Of a stretch of 64,000 nt of DNA, positions 8,638 to 18,058 are shown piece after piece. The stretch lies in NCBI RefSeq assembly GCF_001468125.1, contig NZ_LNYT01000007.1:297125-361124 (forward strand), read 5' to 3'. Positions within the stretch are counted from its first letter, which is position 1. The number at the start of each line of letters is the position of its first letter. Made by a program: the position numbers and the translations under genes. The notes beneath the pieces were generated by a model. It saw nothing but the letters and a program-made list of their open reading frames with translations, did no database searches and was not told the DNA's origin. Origin of the DNA: Legionella rubrilucens. Lineage in GTDB: Bacteria; Pseudomonadota; Gammaproteobacteria; Legionellales; Legionellaceae.

Positions 8638-9075
8638 TTAAAATTGCATCACAAAGGTAACAGGCCCGTCGTTGCACAGATGAACCTGCATGTCTGCTCC
8701 AAACTGGCCGCTGGCGATCAGGGAATAATGTTGTCTGGCAAGAATGAGCAGCTCTTCAAAGAGCATTTGCCCCTGCGAGGGGGGCGCGGCTTTGGAAAAA
8801 CTGGGCCGCAATCCCTTACGGGTGTCGGCGACCAGCGTGAATTGCGGTACCAGCAGCAGGCCGCCTTCCACCTGGCGAAGGTTTAAATTCATTTTGCCCT
8901 GTTCGTCGCTGAACAGGCGGTAGTTAAGGCATTTCTCAAGCATCGCCGATAAGGTGGCCAGACTGTCGGTGACTTCAAAACCACACAGGATTAACAGGCC
9001 GTGATTGATGGCGCCGATGGTGGCGTTGTTGACATCCACCCGGGCTTCCTTCACGCGTTGAATGACAGTCAGCAT
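8638..9075 (-). CDS. dtd: D-aminoacyl-tRNA deacylase
   Basis: The 145 residues equal the E. coli Dtd length. The cross-subunit motif NDGPVTF (Gly-cisPro) is intact at the C-terminus. The second motif, normally SQFTL, reads PQFTL near 78, keeping the conserved Thr, followed by ADTRKGLRPSF. The enzyme hydrolyses D-amino acids (and glycine mischarged on tRNA-Ala) from tRNAs. The start overlaps the 3' end of the iminopeptidase-like gene by 7 bases, indicating coupled translation. Confidence 0.93.
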   Translation of the reverse strand: MLTVIQRVKEARVDVNNATIGAINHGLLILCGFEVTDSLATLSAMLEKCLNYRLFSDEQGKMNLNLRQVEGGLLLVPQFTLVADTRKGLRPSFSKAAPPSQGQMLFEELLILARQHYSLIASGQFGADMQVHLCNDGPVTFVMQF

Positions 9076-10028
9076 GCATCAGACCCCTGACGGGCCATTT
9101 CTTTGGTGGCACAAACCAGCGCGTCAATGATGCCCGCCTCGCGATCGGAATGCCCCGCATCCCTGACGATGCTCAAATTGGACGTGGGCAACGCCCGATG
9201 TAAATCCCAGGCACCGGCCAATGGGCAAACCATGTCGTAACGGCCATGAACGAGATAGGTGGGGACATGGCGGATTTTATGGGCATTGTTTAGCACCTGA
9301 TTTTCTTCAATAAAATAGTGGTTGACGATGTAGTGTGACTCCAGTGTAGCCAGGGCGAGGGCAAAATGCGGTTCGCTGTATTGATCAATGACGCTTAAAT
9401 GCGGCTGCAGACTGCTGCAGCGCGCTTGCCACAGGGCCCAGTTTTTAGCCGCGCTCATGCGGGCCAGTTCATTATTGCCCTGGAGGCATTCCGCATAATA
9501 CTGGGGAATTTCTAAGCGCCTGTCCGCGGGCACTATGCTTATGAATTCCTGCCAGTAATCCGGGTAAACCAGACTGGCCCCCTGTTGATAAAACCAGGCC
9601 ACGTCCTGGGGGCGGCCTAAAAAAATACGGTGAAGCAGTAAACCGCCGATTTGTTGAGGATAGAGCTCGGCATAAAGCAGTGCCAACAGAGAGCCCCAGC
9701 CGCCGCCGAAAAGCATAAACCGGTTAATGCCTAAATGGGTGCGGATTGTATCGATGTCATCCAGCAGATCCTGAGTGGTGTTCTCCCTGATCTCGGAATG
9801 CGGCGCGGAACGGCCGCAACCGCGCTGGTCAAAAAGGATGATCCGATAAACCTGCGGATCAAAAAAACGGCGCAGGTAAGCGCTTCCTCCTGCTCCTGGA
9901 CCGGGATGAAGTACAATCACGGGCAACCCTTCGGGATTGCCGGTTTCCTCAAGGTACAGGGTATGACGGGGATTGACGGCCAGTTCATGCCGTTTGTAGG
10001 GTTGTATTGCTGGATATAAAGTATGCAT
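9069..10028 (-). CDS. pip: Proline iminopeptidase homologue lacking the catalytic serine
   Basis: A 319-residue alpha/beta hydrolase aligning with peptidase S33 proline iminopeptidase along its length: FDQRGCGRSAPH, HGRYDMVCPL with the acid Asp, and RDAGHS with the catalytic His. The nucleophile elbow, normally GGSWGS, reads GGGWGS (residues 108-113), so the Ser at position 110 is Gly. The oxyanion motif HGGPGAG reads HPGPGAG. The reading frame is otherwise intact with no other sign of decay. It is therefore probably inactive as a peptidase, perhaps a binding protein. It is the first gene of the leftward pip-dtd-mlaA-trmL run. Confidence 0.88.
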   Translation of the reverse strand: MHTLYPAIQPYKRHELAVNPRHTLYLEETGNPEGLPVIVLHPGPGAGGSAYLRRFFDPQVYRIILFDQRGCGRSAPHSEIRENTTQDLLDDIDTIRTHLGINRFMLFGGGWGSLLALLYAELYPQQIGGLLLHRIFLGRPQDVAWFYQQGASLVYPDYWQEFISIVPADRRLEIPQYYAECLQGNNELARMSAAKNWALWQARCSSLQPHLSVIDQYSEPHFALALATLESHYIVNHYFIEENQVLNNAHKIRHVPTYLVHGRYDMVCPLAGAWDLHRALPTSNLSIVRDAGHSDREAGIIDALVCATKEMARQGSDAC

Positions 10029-10187
10029 AGACGACTCGGCTATTTTTATTAATCTTATACCTCACCTGCGCCACTTGGCAAAGATTGGCCGGGAATTTAT
10101 TTGTCATTGGCCCGTTCGCCACCCAAGCTGGTGTTTGACTGCTAAATTTAACATAATAACGCCTTTCTTTTGTTGGAAGTGAAATCA

Positions 10188-12377
10188 ATGACCGTGGATG
10201 CTTTACTGAAAGGGCTGAATGACAGACAACGACAGGCGGTTGTTGCGCCTTTGGGTAATACTCTGGTACTCGCCGGTGCCGGGAGCGGTAAAACGCGGGT
10301 TCTGGTCAGCCGCATCGCCTGGCTTATTCAGGAACATCATTTCTCCCCTCATTCCATCCTGGCAGTTACCTTTACCAACAAAGCGGCTGGCGAAATGAAG
10401 GCACGTTTAAGCCATCTGCTGCCGGTGTCTCTGGCCGGATTCTGGGTGGGAACTTTCCATGGTCTGTGTCATCGGATTTTGCGTCGTCATCATCAGGATG
10501 CCCATTTGCCGGCTGAGTTTCATATTCTTGACAGTGAAGACCAGGCGCGTGTGATTAAGCGAGTCATCGCGGCGCTGAATCTCGATGACGATCAATGGCC
10601 TGTCAAGCAGGCCCAGGCATTCATCAACGGCAAAAAAGATGAGGGGCTGCGCCCGCAGCACATCCATGCGCAATCCTTTGGACCTACACGTACCTTAATC
10701 CAGATTTATCAGGCCTATGAGCAGGCCTGTCAGACGGCCGGCGTGGTGGATTTTGCCGAGTTACTGCTGCGCACGCATGAGCTTCTGCGCGACAACCCGG
10801 ACATTCTGCAACACTACCAACACCGTTTCGGCGCCATTCTGGTGGATGAATTTCAGGATACCAACACCATTCAATACGCCTGGATCCGCCTGCTGGCCGG
10901 GCAGGGCGCGTCCGTCATGGCCGTGGGGGATGATGATCAATCGATTTACGGCTGGCGGGGCGCCAAAGTTGGAAATATTCAGCAATTTCCACGGGACTTT
11001 AATAACACGCTGGTTGTACGTCTGGAACAGAATTACCGCTCAACCGCCACTATTCTCGATGCTGCCAATGCGCTGATTAGCAATAACCAGTCTCGTATGG
11101 GCAAGGAATTATGGACGGACGGCAGTGCCGGCGAAAAAATCATCGTCTATGCAGCATTTAACGAACTGGATGAAGCCCGGTTTATCAGCGAGCGCATTCA
11201 GATGGCCATTCACGATGGGCGCAGTGCGGACGAGATTGCCATTCTCTATCGCTCCAATGCCCAGTCGCGAGTCATTGAGGAAGCCTTATTAAGAGCCGGA
11301 ATTGCTTACCGCATTTATGGCGGCGTGCGCTTTTTTGAGCGGGCAGAGATTAAAGACACCCTGGCTTACCTGCGTTTACTGGCAAATCCGGATGACGATA
11401 CCGCCTTTGAACGCGTGGTGAATTTCCCCACGCGGGGTATTGGTGAAAAGACGCTGGATGAGTTGCGCCAGTTGGCCAGGAACCGTCAGGGATCTCTCTG
11501 GCAGGCAGCGGGCGAATTGCTGGCTCAGGGCGCATTGCCGCAGCGGGCCGCCTCCGCCCTGGAAAAATTCACGCATCTCATCCGTGGATTGCAGACTAAA
11601 ACGCAATACCTGGAACTGGATGAGCAGATTTCCGAAGTGATTAACGGCAGCGGTCTATACGCCCACTTCTCCAAGATCAAAGGCGATAAATCAGAATCGC
11701 GTCTCGATAACCTGCAGGAATTGATCAACGCCGCCAAACAGTTCCGTTATGAACAGGATGTCGATGAGGAATTCCCTTTGCTGGTTGCTTTCCTGGCCCA
11801 TGCCTCACTGGAGGCCGGCGAAATGCAGGCGGCAGAACATGAGCGTTATGTGCACTTAATGACCCTGCATGCTGCCAAGGGACTGGAATTTCCCATGGTG
11901 TTTTTAGCGGGCATGGAAGAGGGTGTATTTCCCGGCAAACAATCCATCGAAGAGCCCGACCGTCTGGAAGAGGAGCGCCGCCTGTGTTATGTCGGGATGA
12001 CACGCGCGATGGAGAAACTCCTGCTTTCCTATGCGGAAGTCAGGCGTCAGTATGGACGGGAAGAATACCACCGCCCATCCCGCTTTCTACGCGAACTGCC
12101 CGCTGAATTGCTGGATGAAGTCAGGGTGAAGGCTCATTATCAGTCTGCGCCCTCGGCATCGCCAAGGTCGTCTTCGGTTGCGGCGGTGGCGGCCAGTGAT
12201 GCGGGATTGAAGCTCGGACAGAATGTCTCGCATGCGAAATTCGGTCAAGGGGTTGTGGTCTCTGTGGAGGGCAGCGGCGCGCACACACGCGTGCAGATTA
12301 AATTTGCCGATCATGGCGTGAAATGGCTGGTATTAGCCTATGCCAATTTAACCATTGCTGAAAATTGTTCTTTTTAA
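10188..12377 (+). CDS. uvrD: DNA helicase II (UvrD)
   Basis: A 729-residue superfamily 1A helicase. The ATG at 10188 is chosen because GGAAG lies 8 bases upstream and the family starts here; a TTG at 10170 is weaker. Motifs in order: LNDRQRQAV (Q motif), AGAGSGKT (Walker A, near 30), VTFTNKAAGEM (Ia), VDEFQDTN (Walker B), GDDDQSIYGWRGA (III), LEQNYRS (IV), TLHAAKGLEF (V), and VGMTRAMEKL (VI). The C-terminal ~60 residues form the Tudor-like domain that can bind RNA polymerase. It unwinds DNA 3' to 5' in nucleotide-excision and mismatch repair. Confidence 0.96.
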   Translation: MTVDALLKGLNDRQRQAVVAPLGNTLVLAGAGSGKTRVLVSRIAWLIQEHHFSPHSILAVTFTNKAAGEMKARLSHLLPVSLAGFWVGTFHGLCHRILRRHHQDAHLPAEFHILDSEDQARVIKRVIAALNLDDDQWPVKQAQAFINGKKDEGLRPQHIHAQSFGPTRTLIQIYQAYEQACQTAGVVDFAELLLRTHELLRDNPDILQHYQHRFGAILVDEFQDTNTIQYAWIRLLAGQGASVMAVGDDDQSIYGWRGAKVGNIQQFPRDFNNTLVVRLEQNYRSTATILDAANALISNNQSRMGKELWTDGSAGEKIIVYAAFNELDEARFISERIQMAIHDGRSADEIAILYRSNAQSRVIEEALLRAGIAYRIYGGVRFFERAEIKDTLAYLRLLANPDDDTAFERVVNFPTRGIGEKTLDELRQLARNRQGSLWQAAGELLAQGALPQRAASALEKFTHLIRGLQTKTQYLELDEQISEVINGSGLYAHFSKIKGDKSESRLDNLQELINAAKQFRYEQDVDEEFPLLVAFLAHASLEAGEMQAAEHERYVHLMTLHAAKGLEFPMVFLAGMEEGVFPGKQSIEEPDRLEEERRLCYVGMTRAMEKLLLSYAEVRRQYGREEYHRPSRFLRELPAELLDEVRVKAHYQSAPSASPRSSSVAAVAASDAGLKLGQNVSHAKFGQGVVVSVEGSGAHTRVQIKFADHGVKWLVLAYANLTIAENCSF

Positions 12378-12517
12378 AAGGTCCTGTAAAGAAGAATGAT
12401 ACACGGATGGCATCTCTGGGCTTGAATTTCAGGCCATCCGGTGCTACGGTTCGTGTGGCGAAAAATAAATGACGTCGCTTGGGTTTTGAGTTTATTACAT
12501 CAATTAAGGGGAATTAC

Positions 12518-13294
12518 GTGAAGCTTAAAAGTCTAATGACTGCCGGTGCACTCCTGGCTGCAGTCGCATCACCCGTTGTAATGGCCGCTGATAACACCAT
12601 GTCAGATGACCAGAAAAAAGCCATCGAAAAAGTGGTGCATGATTATTTGGTCAATAATCCCGAAGTGTTGCTGGAAGCGTCTAAAGCCTTACAGGAAAAA
12701 CAACAGGCCAGCATGCAGCAACAGGCTCAGGCCGCTATCCTTGAAAATGCCTCGCAGTTATTCAGCGATAAAATGACGGTTTTAGGTAATCCAAAAGGGA
12801 ATGTGACTCTGGTTGAGTTTTTTGATTACCAGTGCATTCACTGTAAAAAAATGGCGCCCATTGTTGCCGACCTGATTAAGAAAGACAGCAACCTGCGCGT
12901 GGTGTTCAAGGAATTCCCCATTTTCGGTAGCAGTTCGGACATGGCTTCACGCGCAGCACTGGCCGCCGCTTTGCAGGGCAAATACCAACCCATGCATGAA
13001 GCGCTGCTCAAGCAGGAAGGCCGTCTGAATGAGAAAATCATTATGGACACTGCGAAATCCGTCGGTTTGAACATGACCAAATTTAAAGCGGACATGGACA
13101 GCCAGGCTGTCAAGGACGCCTTGAGTGCAAACCGTGAGCTGGCTGAAAAACTGCGACTCATGGGTACGCCTGCGTTTATCATTGCTTCAACCCCTGCAGG
13201 TCAATTCAAAACCGGAACCACGCCGGCGTTTATCCCGGGTGCTGCCAGCGAACAGGCGCTTAAGGATCTGATTAAAAAGGCCTCTTCCAGTTAA
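12518..13294 (+). CDS. dsbA2: DsbA2/Com1-like periplasmic thiol-disulfide oxidoreductase
   Basis: The GTG at 12518 has AAGGGGA upstream and begins a clear signal peptide ending near VVMA-AD; a longer frame from 12479 has neither. The 258-residue product has an N-terminal Gln/Ala-rich helical region, usual for Com1-like proteins and their dimerisation, then a thioredoxin fold with DYQCIHCK (Cys106/Cys109) and the cis-Pro loop MGTPAF (Pro218). In L. pneumophila the DsbA2 homologue makes or shuffles disulfides in envelope proteins, including Dot/Icm components; the same role is inferred here. Confidence 0.9.
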   Translation: MKLKSLMTAGALLAAVASPVVMAADNTMSDDQKKAIEKVVHDYLVNNPEVLLEASKALQEKQQASMQQQAQAAILENASQLFSDKMTVLGNPKGNVTLVEFFDYQCIHCKKMAPIVADLIKKDSNLRVVFKEFPIFGSSSDMASRAALAAALQGKYQPMHEALLKQEGRLNEKIIMDTAKSVGLNMTKFKADMDSQAVKDALSANRELAEKLRLMGTPAFIIASTPAGQFKTGTTPAFIPGAASEQALKDLIKKASSS

Positions 13295-13303
13295 TGCTTT
13301 TTA

Positions 13304-13330
13304 CCGGCAGATTGCCTGACAGTCTGCCGG
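13304..13330 (+). terminator. Hairpin downstream of dsbA2
   Basis: An 8-bp perfect stem (CCGGCAGA / TCTGCCGG) with an 11-base loop lies just after the dsbA2 stop. No U run follows, so termination may be partial or factor-dependent, or the hairpin may protect the transcript end. Confidence 0.5.
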
Positions 13331-13394
13331 AAATTCCTTAGTCCACTCAGTGTCATCGGAATTTCAGGATGCCAATCAGTTAGTTGAGAACACT

Positions 13395-14303
13395 ATGACA
13401 AAACCCAGTACTTTCCAGGATATTATTCTGACGTTGCAGCAATTCTGGGCAGCAAGAGGCTGCGTAATTTTGCAACCCCTGGACATGGAAGTCGGTGCCG
13501 GAACCTTTCATCCCGCGACCTTTCTTCGGGCGATTGGACCTGAACCCTGGTTTGCGGCCTATGTGCAACCGTCGCGGCGGCCTGCGGATGGGCGCTATGG
13601 CGAAAATCCAAATCGAGTACAGCATTACTACCAGTTTCAAGTGATTTTAAAACCATCGCCGCTGGATATTCAGGACAAATACCTTGATTCCCTGCGGGCG
13701 CTCGGGGTTGATCCTCTGGCTGATGATATCCGCTTTGTCGAAGACAACTGGGAATCGCCAACGCTTGGGGCCTGGGGTCTCGGTTGGGAAGTCTGGCAAA
13801 ACGGCATGGAAGTGTCGCAGTTTACCTATTTTCAGCAGGTAGGAGGTCTGCCCTGCAAACCTGTGACCGGTGAGTTGACTTATGGCCTTGAGCGTTTGGC
13901 CATGTACGTGTTGGGAGTCGATAATCTCTTTGATTTGCCCTGGGCGCATACGGCACAGGGGCTCATTACCTACGGTGACGTGTTTCATCAGAATGAAGTG
14001 GAAATGTCGGCGTTCAATTTTGAGCATGCCAACGTGGACGCGCTGTTTCAACAATTTGATTATTATGAACAGGAAGCCGAAAAACTGATTGCCTTGAATT
14101 TACCGCTGCCAGCCTATGAAATGGTAATGAAAGCGTCGCACGCCTTCAATCTTCTCGATGCGCGGCGTGCCATTTCGGTGACGGAAAGGCAACGTTATAT
14201 TTTACGGGTGAGGCAACTTTCGAGAGCGGTAGCCCAGGCTTATTATCAGGCGCGCGAAACCCTGGGTTTCCCCATGCTGAAGGTGTCACATGAAGTTGAA
14301 TGA
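13395..14303 (+). CDS. glyQ: Glycine-tRNA ligase alpha subunit
   Basis: 302 residues from ATG 13395, which matches the family N-terminus; the GTG at 13350 would add 15 unrelated residues. Conserved class II stretches are easy to see: [56 protein letters not shown] and [17 protein letters not shown]. It is the catalytic subunit of the alpha2beta2 enzyme that charges tRNA-Gly. The gene overlaps glyS by 14 bases. Confidence 0.97.
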   Translation: MTKPSTFQDIILTLQQFWAARGCVILQPLDMEVGAGTFHPATFLRAIGPEPWFAAYVQPSRRPADGRYGENPNRVQHYYQFQVILKPSPLDIQDKYLDSLRALGVDPLADDIRFVEDNWESPTLGAWGLGWEVWQNGMEVSQFTYFQQVGGLPCKPVTGELTYGLERLAMYVLGVDNLFDLPWAHTAQGLITYGDVFHQNEVEMSAFNFEHANVDALFQQFDYYEQEAEKLIALNLPLPAYEMVMKASHAFNLLDARRAISVTERQRYILRVRQLSRAVAQAYYQARETLGFPMLKVSHEVE

Positions 14304-16383
14304 TTTTTTATTTGAAATAGGGTGTGAAGAATTACCCTTTGCTGCGGTTAAAAATCTGGCCTCTGCGCTGGCTGACAACGTGAAGGCTGCTTTTGATAAA
14401 GCGCAGCTGACGTATCGAGTGATCCGTCCCTTTGCAAGCCCCAGACGTCTGGCCCTGCTCATTACCCAATTGCCTGAAGAGCAGCCTGAACAACAGTTAT
14501 CACGCCGCGGGCCGGCGCTCAATGCGGCCTACGACAATCAGGGACAACCGACCAAAGCCTTGTTGGGCTTCGCTAAGTCCTGTGGGGTGGACGTCAGTGC
14601 ATTGACTGTCCTTAAAACCGACAAGGGTGAATGGTTGGTGCATGACACAGTAGCCAAAGGGGCTAAAACCAAGGACCTGTTGCCTGAATTGATAAACCAG
14701 GCCGTTGCCGCACTGCCCATCGCCAAACCCATGCGCTGGGGGGATGGCGAGGTGGAATTTGCACGGCCAGTCCATTGGATAGTCATGCTTTGGGGTGAAG
14801 AGGTGATTCCTTGCACCATCTTGGGCGTGGCGGCGGGAAAAACGACTTACGGTCACCGTTTTCATCACCCTGAAGCCATTCATTTAACGAAGCCAGAAGA
14901 CTACGAAGACGCACTGACTAAAGCGCGGGTCATTGTCGACCCTGACAAACGGCGTCAGCAGATCAGGGACGACGTCGAGGCGCTGGCGACTAAACACCAG
15001 GCTAAGGCCATCATGTCGGATTCACTGCTGGATGAGGTGGCCGCCATTGTCGAATGGCCAACCCCCCTGTTGGCGAGCTTTGCTCCTGAATTTTTACAGG
15101 TGCCGCCGGAAGCATTGATTGCATCCATGCAATCGCATCAGAAATGTTTTGCTCTGGCAGACAATCAGGGGAAACTGTTGCCGCACTTCATTGCGGTAGC
15201 CAATATCAACAGCAGTAACCCTTCGCAAGTGATAGCCGGTAACGAAAAAGTCATGCGTGCCCGTTTAAGCGATGCGGCATTCTTTTTCGAACAGGATAAA
15301 AAGCAGGCCTTAAGTCAGCACAGGGCGGCCACGGAGAAGGTCGTTTTCCAGGCGCGCCTGGGTACGCTGGCTGACAAAGCTGACCGTATCCAGTCGCTGC
15401 TAAAAAATCTCATTACTCCATTGGAGTTAAAAGAAGCCCAGGCGAATCGAGCGGCCGAACTCAGTAAATGTGATTTAATGACGGGCATGGTCGGTGAATT
15501 TCCGGAATTGCAGGGATTGATGGGGTATTATTACGCTTTGCATGATGGCGAAGATCGTGACGTGGCTGTGGCTTTAAACGAACAATACCTGCCGCGTTTT
15601 TCTGGGGATGCCTTGCCGGTTACACCCCTGGGGCTGGCCTTATCGCTTGCTGATCGTCTGGACACGCTGGTGGGTATTTTTGCCATCGGGCAGAAGCCGT
15701 CTGGCGTCAAGGATCCATTTAAATTACGCCGCCATGCACTGGCTGTCGTTCGCCTGTTGCTGTCCACTGAGGCACGCGTTTCTTTGCAGGCATTAATCAG
15801 CCAAAGCAAGGCTGCGTACAGGGACGTGATTAACCAGCAGGAAGAAAGCCTCAATGAAATCAAAGGCTTTATCCTTGAGCGTCTGCAATCGTTCTATCAA
15901 GGCAAGGGTATTTCTGTCGATTTGGTGCAGGCGGTGAGAGCACGTCAGGATGACTGGTTGTATGATTTTGATCGCCGCGTGTCGGCCCTGGCCGATTTTG
16001 TCACCCGACCGGAAGCGTCCGTGTTGAGTGCCGCCTGCAAGCGGGTGAATAACATTCTGCAACAGGCCGAACCCATGACAGTTGGCACGGCGCTGGTTGT
16101 CTCATTATTGGAAGAGGGCGCTGAGCAGGCGCTTTATACTCATTTAAGTCACATTGAAGACCACATTCAACCCCTGTATCAGCAGGGTGATTACCGTGCT
16201 ATCCTTAATCAGCTCGCTCGCTTGCGGGAACCGGTGGATGCTTTTTTTGATCAGGTTATGGTGATGGTTGATGATGAGCAAATCCGCATGAATCGCCTTC
16301 TTCTGTTAAAACAACTGCAAACGGCGTTGCAAGGCGTTGCCGATATTTCACTGTTGCAATTGCCTGGCAGTAGTAACGGATGA
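14290..16383 (+). CDS. glyS: Glycine-tRNA ligase beta subunit
   Basis: 697 residues, about the E. coli GlyS length (689). It opens with [12 protein letters not shown], typical of the family, and contains [43 protein letters not shown] and the HD-like region with [11 protein letters not shown] and [11 protein letters not shown]. The beta subunit binds and positions tRNA-Gly. It is coupled to glyQ upstream and gmhB downstream (ATGA overlap). Confidence 0.97.
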   Translation: MKLNDFLFEIGCEELPFAAVKNLASALADNVKAAFDKAQLTYRVIRPFASPRRLALLITQLPEEQPEQQLSRRGPALNAAYDNQGQPTKALLGFAKSCGVDVSALTVLKTDKGEWLVHDTVAKGAKTKDLLPELINQAVAALPIAKPMRWGDGEVEFARPVHWIVMLWGEEVIPCTILGVAAGKTTYGHRFHHPEAIHLTKPEDYEDALTKARVIVDPDKRRQQIRDDVEALATKHQAKAIMSDSLLDEVAAIVEWPTPLLASFAPEFLQVPPEALIASMQSHQKCFALADNQGKLLPHFIAVANINSSNPSQVIAGNEKVMRARLSDAAFFFEQDKKQALSQHRAATEKVVFQARLGTLADKADRIQSLLKNLITPLELKEAQANRAAELSKCDLMTGMVGEFPELQGLMGYYYALHDGEDRDVAVALNEQYLPRFSGDALPVTPLGLALSLADRLDTLVGIFAIGQKPSGVKDPFKLRRHALAVVRLLLSTEARVSLQALISQSKAAYRDVINQQEESLNEIKGFILERLQSFYQGKGISVDLVQAVRARQDDWLYDFDRRVSALADFVTRPEASVLSAACKRVNNILQQAEPMTVGTALVVSLLEEGAEQALYTHLSHIEDHIQPLYQQGDYRAILNQLARLREPVDAFFDQVMVMVDDEQIRMNRLLLLKQLQTALQGVADISLLQLPGSSNG

Positions 16384-16922
16384 AGAAATGCATCATTTTG
16401 GACAGGGATGGCATCATTAATCAGGATTCCCTGCACTACATCAAGTCGGTGAATGAGTTTATTCCTATCCCTGAAAGCCTCAAGGCCATTGCCCGTTTAA
16501 CACGGGCAGGGTACCAGATTGGTGTAGCTACCAATCAATCGGGTGTGTCACGCGGCTACTACAGCGAAGAGGAGTTACTGGCTATCCACGCTAAAATGCT
16601 GGCGGCAGTTCGTGAAGCCGGCGGGGATATTATGGCGATTGAATACTGCATCCACCTGCCTGATTCCGGCTGTGACTGCCGCAAGCCCCAACCGGGTATG
16701 CTGCTGAAACTGGCCGATCATTTCCAATGCACGCCAGAAAATTTGTTGTTTGTCGGTGATCGGGTGTCGGATATTCAGGCAGCGCAAGCGGTGGGTGCCA
16801 CACCCATCATGGTCCTGTCACCCATGACAGACCGGGCCTTGTTAATGCAATACCCGGAGGTTCCTGTTTACCTTTCGCTGGCGGCTTTTGTCGATGAATT
16901 CCTTGCTCAATCCCATGCATGA
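16380..16922 (+). CDS. gmhB: D-glycero-beta-D-manno-heptose 1,7-bisphosphate 7-phosphatase
   Basis: A 180-residue HAD phosphatase. LDRDGIIN near the N-terminus holds the nucleophile and acid/base Asp pair; ATNQSG is motif II; CRKPQPGM and FVGDRVSDIQAA are motifs III and IV. The zinc site appears as C-x-H then C-x-C (YCIHLPDSGCDC), the mark of GmhB. It removes the 7-phosphate of heptose bisphosphate on the way to ADP-heptose. The overlap with glyS is a chromosomal arrangement seen in other gammaproteobacteria rather than a functional link. Confidence 0.92.
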   Translation: MKKCIILDRDGIINQDSLHYIKSVNEFIPIPESLKAIARLTRAGYQIGVATNQSGVSRGYYSEEELLAIHAKMLAAVREAGGDIMAIEYCIHLPDSGCDCRKPQPGMLLKLADHFQCTPENLLFVGDRVSDIQAAQAVGATPIMVLSPMTDRALLMQYPEVPVYLSLAAFVDEFLAQSHA

Positions 16923-17628
16923 CATCGCCATAGGCTATGCGGAAGATGCCCTGTTTGCGCAGGCGCAGGCGTTGGCGGCGTCCTTGCATTTACCCCTTGA
17001 TAATCAATCCCCCAACCGGTTGGTGCTCACTCCTGAGCGATTGGAGTTGCACATTCAGGGCTTTAAACCCCAGTATGCGGATTTCAGCAGCAGGTTTTGG
17101 CAGAGACGGCGGGATGCCGGTAAGCAGCAGGGATTGGTGAAAGCCTGTAAACCGGTTGCGGGCATGCGCCTGCTTGATGTGACCGCAGGATGGGGGCGTG
17201 ACGCGGCCATATTGGCCAGCTTTGGCGCCGATGTGCACATGCTGGAGCGTAATGCCGTGATGGCCGCGTTGCTGGCAGATGCCCTGCAGCGTCGTGATCC
17301 GCGTTCTAAAGCGGTGTTGCATTTGCAGGTTCAGCATCAGGATGCGCTGGAGTACCTGAATGAATTGACGGAAGCTGAATACCCTGACCTGATCTACATG
17401 GATCCCATGCATCCGCCGCGAGATAAATCGGCGCTGGTTAAAAAAGACATGCAGATTTTGCAGCAACTCATTGGCGAAGATAAAGACGCGTTGGCTCTAC
17501 TAACTCTGGCAAAACGCAGAGTCAGGCAGCGGGTGGTAGTCAAGTGGCCGCAGCATGCGGAGCCGTTAGTTAAGCCTTCTCGGAGCATTGAAGGTAAAAC
17601 GGTACGGTTTGATATTTATTTGCCATAA
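16915..17628 (+). CDS. rsmJ: 16S rRNA (guanine-1516-N2)-methyltransferase
   Basis: A 237-residue class I methyltransferase. The SAM site is LLDVTAGWGRDAAILASFGADVHMLERN and the catalytic stretch is MDPMHPPRDKSALVKKDM, matching the RsmJ/YhiQ signature; a KWP basic loop follows near the end. The ATG at 16915 fits the family start and overlaps the gmhB stop by 8 bases; a TTG at 16888 would extend it by nine residues. It methylates G1516 of 16S rRNA and ends the glyQ-glyS-gmhB-rsmJ operon. Confidence 0.92.
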   Translation: MHDIAIGYAEDALFAQAQALAASLHLPLDNQSPNRLVLTPERLELHIQGFKPQYADFSSRFWQRRRDAGKQQGLVKACKPVAGMRLLDVTAGWGRDAAILASFGADVHMLERNAVMAALLADALQRRDPRSKAVLHLQVQHQDALEYLNELTEAEYPDLIYMDPMHPPRDKSALVKKDMQILQQLIGEDKDALALLTLAKRRVRQRVVVKWPQHAEPLVKPSRSIEGKTVRFDIYLP

Positions 17629-17721
17629 CCCAAGCTTGGGATAAGCTGGTGCGTGGTAGTCAGTTGCCGGGCGAGGTATTCGCAGTGGAATACTCCCTCT
17701 CCCGGAGAGGAGGCCGTACTG

Positions 17722-17898
17722 TCAAACGTAATTGTACTCGGCTAATTCTTCACGCAGGCGTTTTTCCTCGGCCAATTCTTCAATGCGGCGGCGTCTTTCC
17801 AATTTGGTACTGGGACTGCTTTCAATAAGAATGGCATCAGGATTGTCGCTGAAATCATCAACCTCGGTCTCAAAATCATCAAAAGTTTGTGAACTCAT
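17722..17898 (-). CDS. Small PA3496-family protein
   Basis: The ATG at 17898 has a near-perfect GGAGAA site 4 bases upstream, so the longer frame reaching 18018 is rejected. The 58-residue product is acidic at first (DDFETEVDDFSDNPDA), then has a charged helix (KLERRRRIEELAEEKRLREELAEYNYV). This order and the LREEL ending match the PA3496 family, for which a cell-envelope integrity role has been proposed. Function here is unknown; the gene is monocistronic. Confidence 0.75.
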   Translation of the reverse strand: MSSQTFDDFETEVDDFSDNPDAILIESSPSTKLERRRRIEELAEEKRLREELAEYNYV

Positions 17899-18010
17899 TG
17901 CATTCTCCATTGCTGAGTGTGATTGTCTATGGGAGGTAATCCAGAGACTGGATACAGAAGACAACCTAAATCCATTTATGACGAGTAAGGCATCAGGAAC
18001 AAAGTAACAG

Positions 18011-18041
18011 AATTCCACTGCGAGGAACAGTGGAATTTTTT
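18011..18041. terminator. Bidirectional-type terminator hairpin
   Basis: A 10-bp perfect stem (AATTCCACTG 18011-18020 / CAGTGGAATT 18028-18037) with a 7-base loop. A T run follows on the + strand, although the likely user is the leftward gene ending at 18059; on that strand the tail is CTGTTACTTT, a weaker U tract. Confidence 0.75.
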
Positions 18042-18058
18042 AGTCAATACCCGTCGGA

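Noticed and set aside
17629-17640. CCCAAGCTTGGG palindrome after rsmJ
   Set aside because: A short loop-less palindrome with no U tract; not enough to call a terminator or operator.
17732-18007. 91-codon + strand frame
   Set aside because: It is antisense to the PA3496-family gene, which has the better ribosome binding site and family match.
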